DNA from: Corallococcus praedator
Lineage (GTDB): Bacteria > Myxococcota > Myxococcia > Myxococcales > Myxococcaceae
Length of the DNA stretch: 43,492 nt
Assembly: GCF_003612125.1 (NCBI RefSeq)
Contig: NZ_RAWI01000031.1
Coordinates: 1 to 43,492 of the forward strand
Direction of reading: 5' to 3'
The stretch's first letter is position 1. Every line of letters starts with the position of its first letter. Of this stretch, positions 33,623 to 41,898 are shown piece after piece. Position numbers and translations under genes: made by a program. A model generated the notes under the pieces. The model saw nothing but the letters and a program-made list of their open reading frames with translations. It ran no database searches and was not told where the DNA came from.

Positions 33623-35416
33623 ATGCTCCTCCGGCAATTCCTCCCCCTGGTCGTGTTCGCCACGACTTCACTCCTGGCGAACACGGCCCGGGCCAACACC
33701 GTCTACGGCGCGTGGCTGGGCTCGGGCGGACAGAGTCCCTCCAGTCCGGGCAACCGGGTGTTCCTGCTGGACTCGCAGACGTCCGGCGGCCCGGTGACCT
33801 TCACGCTGACGTCGTCGGCGGATGCGTGGCTGTACCTGCTGGATGCGAACGGCACCCTCCTCGCGCAGGACAACAACGGCGGGGGCGGCACGAACTCGCG
33901 GCTGGCCGTCACGCTGTCTCCGGGCAGCTACAAGCTGGTCGCGGCGACCGCGCTGGCGGGTCAGAGCGCGGAGTTCACGTTGAGCGCGGACACGGTGGCG
34001 CTGCGTCAACCGAAGGCACTGGAGGTCAAGGCCACGAGCCGGTTCACCTGGGTCTATGACGATCACGGTACCGGCGCGACGAACGACATCTCCGTCTGGC
34101 GCCCCGACCTCTCCCAGTCCCCCGGCTTCTTCTCGCTGGGCGACGTCGCCATGTCCAACCGGGGACAGGCCCCCGCGACGACGTTCCTGGTGCGCGGCGA
34201 GGGCGACCTGCTGGCGCGTCCGTCCAACTACACCTGGACCTGGAGCGACTCCGGCTCCGGGGGAACGCACGACGTCTCCTTCTGGGAGCCCGTCGCCCCC
34301 GCCGGCTACACCTGCCTGGGCCACGTCGCGGTGCTGGGCTACTCCAAGCCCTCCACGGACCTCATCCGCTGCGTGCGGAGCGAATACGTGCTGCCCGCCA
34401 ACCCCGCCTGGGTCTGGGACGACAGCGGCTCCGGCGCGAACGACGACATCGGCGTGTGGCAGGCGGTGGCGCGCGACCACCGCGGCCTGCCCGCGTCCAC
34501 CTTCGTCTCCCGTCCCAGCCACGGCGACACGGGCGGCAGCCGCTACTGGGTCCTCAACAAGAGCGCCACGTCCAACCCGGAGCTGCGCGGCCTGCCCGTG
34601 GACGCGCAGACGGTGGCCGCGTTCGCGCCCCGCGTGTGGCTGCACCCGGACGAGGCCTGGTTTCCATCCTCCACCCAGTTCCATCTGGCCAACGTCCATG
34701 AGGAGAACGGCCACCTGGTGACGAACCAGGCGCTGGGCTGTGACTCCTGCACGGATCCGCAGTTCCTGGACGGTCAGCGTCCCAATCAGACGTCGGTGCC
34801 CGTCTACGCGCAGATCATCCCGCGCACCCAGGGCGGCCAGCCGACGAACGTGACGGACGTGCTGTATTGGAATTTCTACCCGTACAACAATGGCAAGCGG
34901 GTGTGCATCGGCTGGTATTCGCCCTGGGGCTGCGTGGGTGGCTACTCCACCTTCGGCAACCACGTGGGCGACTGGGAACACCTCACCGTGCGCTTCATCG
35001 ATGGGCGCCCCGCGCAGGTCTACCTGAGCCAGCACGCGAACGGACAGCTCTTCACCTTCGGTGACAAGGCCGTGTTCCTCGCCGGCTGGCATCCGGAGGT
35101 CTTCTCCGCCAATGGCTCGCACGGCCTGTATCCGGACGCGGCCCGGCACATCTACGAAACCATCTTCAACGGCGACTTCCTGGCTGATGACACCGGGGCG
35201 GGGCTCGCGTGGGACACCTGGAACCACGTGGTGTCCATCCCCTGGCAGCCGGCCGGCACGTACACGGGTTCCCTCTCCTGGATGAACCTCACGGCGTACT
35301 GGGGCAACCCGGAGGGCGGCTGTGACAACCCGACGGGCTACTGCGTGAACAGCGGCGGGCCTTCGCCGTTGAGGAACCGGTCGGTGTATCAGCCGGAGTA
35401 CATGACGCTGGAGTAG
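33623..35416 (+). CDS. Secreted Vps62/DUF946-like protein with N-terminal PPC-type domain
   Basis: The 597-aa product has a signal peptide (FLPLVVFATTSLLANTARAN). A beta-sandwich resembling pre-peptidase C-terminal domains follows (YKLVAATALAGQSAEFTLSA). Next come three related units with TWVYDDHGTGATNDISVW, TWTWSDSGSGGTHDVSFW and AWVWDDSGSGANDDIGVW. The C-terminal half carries the Vps62-type block (GNHVGDWEHLTVRFIDGRPA, VYLSQHANG). Vps62-like domains occur in secreted bacterial and fungal proteins, with unclear biochemistry. ATG 33623 is picked because it precedes the signal peptide. Base use matches its neighbours. Confidence 0.8.
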   Translation: MLLRQFLPLVVFATTSLLANTARANTVYGAWLGSGGQSPSSPGNRVFLLDSQTSGGPVTFTLTSSADAWLYLLDANGTLLAQDNNGGGGTNSRLAVTLSPGSYKLVAATALAGQSAEFTLSADTVALRQPKALEVKATSRFTWVYDDHGTGATNDISVWRPDLSQSPGFFSLGDVAMSNRGQAPATTFLVRGEGDLLARPSNYTWTWSDSGSGGTHDVSFWEPVAPAGYTCLGHVAVLGYSKPSTDLIRCVRSEYVLPANPAWVWDDSGSGANDDIGVWQAVARDHRGLPASTFVSRPSHGDTGGSRYWVLNKSATSNPELRGLPVDAQTVAAFAPRVWLHPDEAWFPSSTQFHLANVHEENGHLVTNQALGCDSCTDPQFLDGQRPNQTSVPVYAQIIPRTQGGQPTNVTDVLYWNFYPYNNGKRVCIGWYSPWGCVGGYSTFGNHVGDWEHLTVRFIDGRPAQVYLSQHANGQLFTFGDKAVFLAGWHPEVFSANGSHGLYPDAARHIYETIFNGDFLADDTGAGLAWDTWNHVVSIPWQPAGTYTGSLSWMNLTAYWGNPEGGCDNPTGYCVNSGGPSPLRNRSVYQPEYMTLE

Positions 35417-35430
35417 CCACCGGGGCTTGG

Positions 35431-35453
35431 GCTGCCGTCAAAGTGGCGGCAGC
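35431..35453. terminator. Hairpin between convergent Vps62-like and CPBP genes
   Basis: GCTGCCG (35431-35437) and CGGCAGC (35447-35453) form a 7-bp stem with a 9-nt loop at the meeting point of two converging genes. It overlaps the last codons of the CPBP gene, so codon constraints could also explain it. Confidence 0.4.
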
Positions 35454-36346
35454 TTGTCCAGGAAGCCTGACCTGGACAGCCACATCACCAGCGCGAAGCT
35501 GATGGTGTTGAAGGCCGCGTGCGCGACAATCAACGGCAGCAGGCGTCCCCGGAACCAGAAGACGAACCCGAACCAGGCCCCGATCACGAAGGTCTGGAAG
35601 ACGGCGAGGATGCCTTCGTAGAAGTGGCCCACGCAGAAGAGCAGGGCCGCGACCAGCACCGCGGGCACCCAGCGGCCCAGCACCACGCGCAGGCGGGGCA
35701 CGAGGAAGGCTCGGAAGACGAACTCCTCGAAGCCCGTCACCAGCACCATGATGGCCGCGAAGGCGGGCACGCCCAGGCCGGTGTCCATGAGCGCGGTGGC
35801 CATGCCCTTGCGCGCCAGCATCTCCTTGCCGGCCAGCTTCAACGCCACGGCGACGGCCGCCATGGGCACCGACGCGGCGATGTGTACCGCGTAGGTGCCG
35901 ACGAGCACCGGCACGCCGAGCAGCAGCTCCTTCGCCCAGCCCTCGCGCGCCAGCCCCACCTGCGCGGGGCCCTGTCCGTCGCGCCACACCAGCACCGCCA
36001 CCAGCAGGCACATCCCGAGCGCCCGGATGCACAGGGGCGCCATGGACAGCGAGAAGCCCTTCTCCACCTCCGCGGCGGAGGCCACCCAGGCGCTCGCGCC
36101 CGTGCCGCCCAGCGCCACGAGCAGCCCCAGGATGCCCAGCCAGGCGCCCCCGCGCGGGGCCTCCCACGGACGCAGCAGGGCCAGCCCCCACGCCAGCAGT
36201 GCGATCGCGAGCACGGCCAGGACGACCCGGCCCGCGGGCCCCGCCGACGTCGGCCCCAGGACGGCGAGGAACACGAACGCCGCTTCGGACAGCGCCCGGC
36301 GCCGCGACGGGGCCTTCTCCAGCAGCACGGCGACATCACGACGCAC
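35438..36346 (-). CDS. CPBP family intramembrane metalloprotease
   Basis: The 302-aa protein has about seven or eight hydrophobic segments and the three CPBP (Abi/CAAX protease-like) motifs: FEEFVFRAFLVPRL (EExxxR), LLFCVGHFYEG (FxxxH) and VAHAAFNTIS (HxxxN). These residues place the metal within the membrane. Bacterial members cleave or process membrane proteins or peptides, sometimes for bacteriocin immunity; the substrate here is unknown. It starts at ATG 36346 and is divergent from the second ferritin-like gene. Confidence 0.9.
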   Translation of the reverse strand: MRRDVAVLLEKAPSRRRALSEAAFVFLAVLGPTSAGPAGRVVLAVLAIALLAWGLALLRPWEAPRGGAWLGILGLLVALGGTGASAWVASAAEVEKGFSLSMAPLCIRALGMCLLVAVLVWRDGQGPAQVGLAREGWAKELLLGVPVLVGTYAVHIAASVPMAAVAVALKLAGKEMLARKGMATALMDTGLGVPAFAAIMVLVTGFEEFVFRAFLVPRLRVVLGRWVPAVLVAALLFCVGHFYEGILAVFQTFVIGAWFGFVFWFRGRLLPLIVAHAAFNTISFALVMWLSRSGFLDKLPPL

Positions 36347-36549
36347 GGGGTGTTCCTCCGGTCCAGGTCCACGGGGCAGGGGCCTCGCGGGATTCCGGAC
36401 ACGCTAACGGCTTCGCCCTCAGGTTTCTGATCCCTCCTCGGTTTTCCAGGCACGCGGCGGGCGCTTTTCAACGGGAGCGCCCTGTGAGGGCAGGGTGGCA
36501 TCCGCATTGCTCCTGTGTCCGGGCCACCCCGGCCTCCAGGAGTCACCCC

Positions 36550-37869
36550 ATGCAAGTACACCGACTGCGCCATCTCTTCTCGCGGGCCCTGCGGGCTTCG
36601 CTCGCCACCCCGCTGGTGCTGGCGGGCTGCGGCTCCAACACCACGGGCCTGGAGGACTATGGGCCCATCGCCTGCGACGACGACGTGCCCGCGGTCAGCG
36701 ACCTGAAGATCTCCCCCAAGCAGGACTACCTCCAACTGCGCCTCCTCCACAGCGACTACGAGCCGCCTTCCTTCGAGGGCAAGGCCGCCTTCGGCGAGGC
36801 GTGCTCGACGGCCTCGGACGTCCCGGCGTGTCAGGAGGCCTTGGGCGCCACGGTGCCGGGCGAGGGCTTCCATCACAGCTGCTTCCAGCTCTGCGCGGAC
36901 TACTTCCTGGCGACGACCCGGGGCGACGAGGTGAAGACGTATTCGACGCTGGAGTCGCTCAAGGGGTTGCTGGGCACCATCGACACCGCGCAGGAGGCCA
37001 CGCTGGTGGCGTTCGCCGCCGGCTACAAGGTGAGCTGCGAGCACCTGGACCGGGGCGCGGTGAGGCAGAACCCGGATGGCACCTTCAACGTCGTGGGGAC
37101 GAAGGGGTATCTCTGTGGCGAGGGCACCGAGGTGACGCAGCACGTGGTGGAGGTGTCCGCCTCCGGTGAGGTCCGCGAACGGGAGCAGCACGTCCTGGAG
37201 AAGGGCACGGGAACCTGCGCGGTGGGGCGGCGGCCGGTGGGACTCCAGGTCGCGGGGGACTGTGACAGCGCGGATGCGATGGGGCGCTACTTCGCGGAGG
37301 TCGCGCACCTGGAGGCGGCGTCCATCCATGCCTTCCTGCGGCTGCGCAAGGAGCTGGCCCTGCACGGCGCGGGGCCGGACCTCCAGGCCGCGGCGCTCGC
37401 GAGCGCCGTGGACGAGGTGCTGCATTCCGACGTGACGGGAAGGCTCGCGCGTCGCTTCGGCGCGTCACCGCCGCCGCCCGCCGTGGCGGAGCTGCCGATG
37501 CGTCCGCTGGCGGAGGTGGCGCGGGACAACGCCGTGGAGGGCTGCGTGCGGGAGACGTACGGCGCGCTGGTGGCTCACCACCAGGCCCTGCACGCGCGCG
37601 ACGCGGGGGTGCGCGAAGCCATGGTGCGCATCGCCGAGGATGAGACGCGGCACGCGGGCCTGTCCTGGGACATCGACCGGTGGGCCCGTTCGCGCCTCTC
37701 TCCCCAGGAGCGGGACGCGCTGCGCGAGTCACAAAGGCTCGCGGTGGCCCTGCTGCGCGAAGAGGTCGCGACGCCGCTCGACGCGGGGCTCATCACGGAT
37801 GCGGGACTGCCCACGCCCGAGGTCGCCCTGGCCCTGCTGGACACGCTGGAGCAGGAACTCTGGGCCTGA
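36550..37869 (+). CDS. Ferritin-like domain lipoprotein, second paralogue
   Basis: The 439-aa product has a lipobox (PLVLAGCGS). The unique N-terminal half holds paired Cys (CSTASDVPACQE, CFQLCADYF). The C-terminal ferritin-like domain is closely related to that of 32618-33568: HLEAASIHAFLRL, NAVEGCVRETYGALV, DETRHAGLSWDIDRW. Ligand pattern E...ExxH is preserved, with DEVLH in the first pair. The extra N-terminal domain distinguishes the two paralogues, which suggests different partners with a shared metal core. ATG 36550 fits the leader. Confidence 0.78.
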   Translation: MQVHRLRHLFSRALRASLATPLVLAGCGSNTTGLEDYGPIACDDDVPAVSDLKISPKQDYLQLRLLHSDYEPPSFEGKAAFGEACSTASDVPACQEALGATVPGEGFHHSCFQLCADYFLATTRGDEVKTYSTLESLKGLLGTIDTAQEATLVAFAAGYKVSCEHLDRGAVRQNPDGTFNVVGTKGYLCGEGTEVTQHVVEVSASGEVREREQHVLEKGTGTCAVGRRPVGLQVAGDCDSADAMGRYFAEVAHLEAASIHAFLRLRKELALHGAGPDLQAAALASAVDEVLHSDVTGRLARRFGASPPPPAVAELPMRPLAEVARDNAVEGCVRETYGALVAHHQALHARDAGVREAMVRIAEDETRHAGLSWDIDRWARSRLSPQERDALRESQRLAVALLREEVATPLDAGLITDAGLPTPEVALALLDTLEQELWA

Positions 37870-37891
37870 GCTGATCCGCTCACGGGCTCGC

Positions 37892-37928
37892 TGCTTCACG
37901 CCGTCGAAGTCGCTGGCGCCGTGAAGCA
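37892..37928. terminator. Inverted repeat between convergent ferritin-like and RNA helicase genes
   Basis: TGCTTCACG (37892-37900) and CGTGAAGCA (37920-37928) form a perfect 9-bp stem around 19 nt. It lies in the 65-bp gap between the two converging stops. The long loop makes it a moderate terminator candidate. Confidence 0.42.
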
Positions 37929-37934
37929 AGTCCG

Positions 37935-39206
37935 CTACGGCTTGCGCTTCGGGGGACGCGCGGCGGCGGCAGCGGCGGCTTCGCGCAGCTTGTCCTTCTT
38001 GCTCTTGCGCCGGCCCTTCACGCCGCCGTTCGGATCCAGGGGCGGCACGGCCAGCGAGGCCTCTTCCGTCGGCTCGAACCCCGGGACCTGCTCGCGCGCG
38101 ATGTCGAGCTGGTGGCGCTTCTCGATGAGTCGGAAGTGGGCTTCGGTGTCCGCGCTGACGAAGCTGATCGCCATGCCCTTGTCGCCCGCGCGCCCCGTGC
38201 GACCGATGCGGTGCACGTAGTCCACGGTCGAGCGGGGCAGGTCGTAGTTCACGACCGCCGGCAGTTGCGCGATGTCCAGACCGCGAGCGGCGACGTCCGT
38301 GGCGACGAGCACGCGCACGCGCTTCGCCTTGAAGTCCGCGAGCGCTTGCGTCCGCGCGCCCTGGCTGAGTTCCCCATGCAGCGACGTCGCGGCGATGCCG
38401 GCGCGGTTCAGCTTCAGCGCGACATGGTCCGCCGCGTAGCGACTGGCCACGAACGTGAGCACGTGCGACCACGCGTGCGTCTCCAGCAACTGCCGCAGCA
38501 GCATCGTGCGCCGGGGCGCATCCACCTGGATGGCCCGCTGGACGATGAACTCCGTCGTGGGCAGCTCCCCGTCATCGACATCGATGCGCGTGGGCTCGTG
38601 CAGCAACTGCTCCGCGAACGTGCGCACGGCGGGCGGGAACGTGGCGGAGAACAGCAGGTTCTGGCGGCGCGCGGGCAGCAGCGCGAGCAGGCCGTTGAGT
38701 TCGTCGGCGAAGCCCAGGGAGAACAGCCGGTCGGCCTCGTCGAGCACCAGCGTCTCCACCTCGCCCAGCCGGAGCGCGTTCTGCGACGCCAGGTCCAGCG
38801 CGCGGCCGGGCGTGGCCACGACGACGTCCGCGCCGCCCCGGAGCGCCATCATCTGCGGGTTCGCGGAGACGCCGCCGACCGCGAGGCAGGTCTTCAGCGG
38901 CTTCTTCAGATATCGGCCGTACTGCTGGACGGACTCGACAATCTGGGCGGCCAGCTCCCGCGTGGGCACCAGGATGAACGCCCGCACCGGCCGGACCGAA
39001 CCGCCGGGCCGCGCGCGCAGGGCCTCCAGGAGGGGCAGCAGGAACGCGGCGGTCTTCCCAGAGCCGGTCTTCGCCGAAGCCCAGACGTCGCCGCCGCGCA
39101 GGACCACGGGGATGGTCGCGCGCTGCACCGGCGTGGGTTCGTCGTATCCGAGTTCGGCCACGGCGCGGGTGAGCGCGTCCGACAGGCCGAGCGAAGCGAA
39201 TGTCAT
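37935..39206 (-). CDS. DEAD-box RNA helicase, RhlE-like
   Basis: The 423-aa protein has the full DEAD-box set: Q motif (PTPVQRATIPVVL), ASAKTGSGKTAAF, PTRELAAQ, VATPGRAL, VLDEADRLF, FSATFP, VATDVAARGLDIAQ and HRIGRTGRAG. A basic tail (GRRKSKKDKLREAAAAAAAR) follows, typical of RNA-binding extensions in RhlE-type helicases. It likely remodels rRNA or mRNA structure, for example in ribosome assembly or cold adaptation. ATG 39206 has the normal N-terminus (MTFASLGLSDALTRAVAELG). It diverges from hflX. Confidence 0.92.
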   Translation of the reverse strand: MTFASLGLSDALTRAVAELGYDEPTPVQRATIPVVLRGGDVWASAKTGSGKTAAFLLPLLEALRARPGGSVRPVRAFILVPTRELAAQIVESVQQYGRYLKKPLKTCLAVGGVSANPQMMALRGGADVVVATPGRALDLASQNALRLGEVETLVLDEADRLFSLGFADELNGLLALLPARRQNLLFSATFPPAVRTFAEQLLHEPTRIDVDDGELPTTEFIVQRAIQVDAPRRTMLLRQLLETHAWSHVLTFVASRYAADHVALKLNRAGIAATSLHGELSQGARTQALADFKAKRVRVLVATDVAARGLDIAQLPAVVNYDLPRSTVDYVHRIGRTGRAGDKGMAISFVSADTEAHFRLIEKRHQLDIAREQVPGFEPTEEASLAVPPLDPNGGVKGRRKSKKDKLREAAAAAAARPPKRKP

Positions 39207-39383
39207 GGGAGGGGAGCCTTGGGGTGGCGCGAGGACCCGGGGAGCCTACCCTGCCCGGAGGGCCTGCCCCCGGGCATTCCTGCCCCCTCCCCATCCAGGC
39301 GAGGCATCGCCCGGGCCCGGAGAGTGTCGGATGGCGCGGACTCGCCCCGTCACGGGAAGGCCCGACGTGTTACGAGCATCCGC

Positions 39384-40814
39384 ATGGCGATCTCCACCCT
39401 CCCTGAACGTCCGCGCGCCGTCCTCGTCGGTGTCCAGCTTCCGGGCGTCTCTGACGAAGAGCACGCCGCGGACTTCGCGGAGCTGCGCCGGCTGGTGCAC
39501 ACGCTGGGGTACGACACGGTGGCGACCGTGTCCCAGAAGCGCGAGCGGCTGGCCACGGGCACGGTGCTGGGGACGGGCAAGCTCAAGGAGTTGGCCGCCC
39601 TGACCGGAGGCTCGGGCGTGATTGCGTCCGGAGCGCAGGACCGGACGTCGAAGGCCCGCGAGAAGTGGGAGGCCGCCGCCAGCACCGGGTCCGAGTCCGA
39701 GCCCGAGGACGAGGACGTCGACGAAGAGGCCGACGACGCGGAGCCGGAGGAGGACGCCCTGCCGCCGCCCTCGGAGGAGGACGACAAGGCGGAGCCTCGG
39801 CCCACCGTGGTGGTCGTGGACCACGAGCTGTCCCCGGGCCAGCTGCGCAACCTGGAGAAGGCCACCGGGGCGACGGTGATGGACCGCGCGGGCGTGATTG
39901 TCGACATCTTCCACCGACACGCGAAGAGCCACGAAGCGCGGATGCAGGTGGAGATCGCCCGGCTCAACTACCTGGCCCCGCGGCTGCGCGAGTCCTCGGG
40001 AGGCCGCGAGCGGCAGCAGGGGCGCGGCGCGGGTGACTCGGCGGTGGAGCTGGACCGCCGCAAGATTCGCGACCGGCTGGCGGAGCTGCGTGAGGGCCTT
40101 GCGGCCATCCAGAAGGACCAGGACCACCGCCGCTACGCGCGCAGGGACCAGCTCCGGGTGGCGCTGGTGGGCTACACGAACGCGGGCAAGTCCTCGCTGA
40201 TGCGCGCGTTGACGGGCAGCACGGTGCTGGTGGCCGACCAGCTCTTCGCCACGCTCGACACCACGGTGCGCGCGATGCAGCCGGAGACCCGTCCGCGCAT
40301 CCTCGTCTCCGATACGGTGGGCTTCATCCAGAAGCTGCCGCACGACCTGGTCGCGTCCTTCCGCTCCACGCTGGACGAGGCGCTGGAGGCCTCCCTGCTG
40401 CTCTACGTGGTGGACGCGTCGGATCCGACGTGGGCGGCGCAGCTGGAGGTCACCCGCGCGGTGCTCCGGGAGATTGGCGCGGACTCCGTGCCGAGCAAGC
40501 TGGTCTTCAACAAGGCGGACCGGCTGGAGGCGCCAGCGAAGGAAGCGCTGCTGGCGAAGCACCCGGACGCCCTGATGCTCTCCGCGCACCAGCCGGACGA
40601 CGTGGTGATGCTGCGCAAGAACATCATCGCCTTCTTCGAGTCCTCCATGGTGGAGGCGGACCTGGTGATTCCCTACGCGCGGCAGGGGCGCATCAGCGAG
40701 GTGTACGAACACACCACGGTGGTGTCCCAGGCCTACGATGAGAGCGGCAGCCGCCTGCGCGTGCGGGGACTGCCGGGCGCCATCGCGAAGCTCACCCAGT
40801 CCTTCCAGGAGTAG
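39384..40814 (+). CDS. hflX: GTPase HflX, ribosome-associated
   Basis: The 476-aa product has the HflX N-terminal domain (SQKRERLATGTVLGTGKLKE, HELSPGQLRNLEKATGATVM, DRAGVIVDIFHRHAKSHEAR). Its G domain contains GYTNAGKSSLM, DTVGFIQKLPHDLVASFRST and NKAD. HflX splits or rescues stalled ribosomes under stress. An acidic, Pro-rich insert at about residues 85-140 (DVDEEADDAEPEEDALPPPS) interrupts the N-terminal domain, which is not usual in short homologues. ATG 39384 is used. The frame is open far upstream only because it runs antisense to the RNA helicase gene. Confidence 0.92.
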   Translation: MAISTLPERPRAVLVGVQLPGVSDEEHAADFAELRRLVHTLGYDTVATVSQKRERLATGTVLGTGKLKELAALTGGSGVIASGAQDRTSKAREKWEAAASTGSESEPEDEDVDEEADDAEPEEDALPPPSEEDDKAEPRPTVVVVDHELSPGQLRNLEKATGATVMDRAGVIVDIFHRHAKSHEARMQVEIARLNYLAPRLRESSGGRERQQGRGAGDSAVELDRRKIRDRLAELREGLAAIQKDQDHRRYARRDQLRVALVGYTNAGKSSLMRALTGSTVLVADQLFATLDTTVRAMQPETRPRILVSDTVGFIQKLPHDLVASFRSTLDEALEASLLLYVVDASDPTWAAQLEVTRAVLREIGADSVPSKLVFNKADRLEAPAKEALLAKHPDALMLSAHQPDDVVMLRKNIIAFFESSMVEADLVIPYARQGRISEVYEHTTVVSQAYDESGSRLRVRGLPGAIAKLTQSFQE

Positions 40815-40818
40815 GGGG

Positions 40819-40841
40819 CCGCGCCAGGGCCCCTGGCGCGG
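40819..40841. terminator. Perfect palindromic hairpin after hflX
   Basis: CCGCGCCAGGG, a central C, and CCCTGGCGCGG form 11-bp perfect arms in the 46-bp gap between the converging hflX and lipoprotein genes. It is the clearest bidirectional terminator candidate in the window, despite lacking a T-tract. Confidence 0.6.
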
Positions 40842-40860
40842 AAGAACGCAGGGCGGCGGA

Positions 40861-41667
40861 TCAACGGAGGACGGGCACCGTCACGGGGTCCTTGTCGTCC
40901 ACGGTGATCTCCGCCTTGCCCACGCGCCAGAGCACCGGCTGGAAGGCGATCTTCAGGGTGCGCCCTTCCGCGGTCTCCAGCAGGGCCGTGCCCTCCTTGG
41001 GCAGGTAGTTGCCGACTTCGTACTCCAGCCCCGTGAGGGTGAAGCGGTCGGTGCCCGCCGGGCCGGTCAGCTCTCCCGGACCGTCGAAGATGAGCGACGT
41101 GCCCCCGATGATGGGCAGGCCCTCGCGCTTGCCCACCTTGCTGTTCACGCGGAAGGTGTGGCCCGCGCGGCCCGGCACGTCGCCCTCCACGTCCGCGAAC
41201 AGGCGCGCCTCGTCGCCGCAGGTGCCGTAGCCCACCTTCGCCTGGAGGGGCTGGCCGTCCACGGTCATGCCGCGCAGGTCCGCGTGCATCTCCATCAGGT
41301 CCTCGCCGCCCTGGTACTCCAGTCGCGCTTGTCCTGTGAAGCGCAGGCCATGCACGGAACAGCCGCCCTCCGCGAACTTCACCAACACCGAGTCGGTGAC
41401 GTCATCCACCGGGGTCACGGTGGCCGTCGCGCACGACACGGAGGCGGAGAGCCCTTCCACGGCGTGATTCAGGAACGAGCGCCGGGGCTCGCCGCACGTG
41501 TACACGGGCATCAGGCCCAGCACTTCCAGCGCACCGCGCACCAGATGGGTGGAGGCCGCGATGCGCTCCACGCGCGCCGTCGCATCGTTGATCTCTCCCT
41601 GGGTGGGCGTGCTGTCGCCACAGGCGGTGGCGAGGACGGTGAGGGCAAGGCAGGTGGCGCGGCGCAT
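40861..41667 (-). CDS. Lipoprotein of unknown function
   Basis: The 268-aa product has a leader with a lipobox (LTVLATACGDS). The mature part is beta-rich with four Cys that may pair (TCGEP, VSCATA, GGCSVHG, GTCGDE). I recognise no family. It starts at ATG 41667 and converges on hflX. The 231 bp upstream, to the R3H ATPase gene, contains no ORF that I would accept and should hold its promoter. Confidence 0.7.
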   Translation of the reverse strand: MRRATCLALTVLATACGDSTPTQGEINDATARVERIAASTHLVRGALEVLGLMPVYTCGEPRRSFLNHAVEGLSASVSCATATVTPVDDVTDSVLVKFAEGGCSVHGLRFTGQARLEYQGGEDLMEMHADLRGMTVDGQPLQAKVGYGTCGDEARLFADVEGDVPGRAGHTFRVNSKVGKREGLPIIGGTSLIFDGPGELTGPAGTDRFTLTGLEYEVGNYLPKEGTALLETAEGRTLKIAFQPVLWRVGKAEITVDDKDPVTVPVLR

Positions 41668-41898
41668 GGAAGTCTCCGGGAAATGGGTGGGGTGCCGACG
41701 CTTCCTCGCGGCGGACCGTGCCCCAGTCTCTCAGCAACGGTCGTGCCCCTCACAACCCCCCGAATCCAAAGGGAAAGGGTGACCATGACCCCACCGTGTG
41801 TGTGCAGCGCGCTGCGCACTCACGGGCGGGCTCGTCAGGGCATGACCCCGGTCCCCCACGGTTCGGCCACATCCGCCTTCCGCCCCTCGGCCCGGGCC

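Noticed and set aside
38112-39383. Long N-terminal extension of HflX
   Set aside because: The open frame runs antisense through the RNA helicase gene and has Arg/Gly/Pro-biased text; HflX homology begins at 39384.
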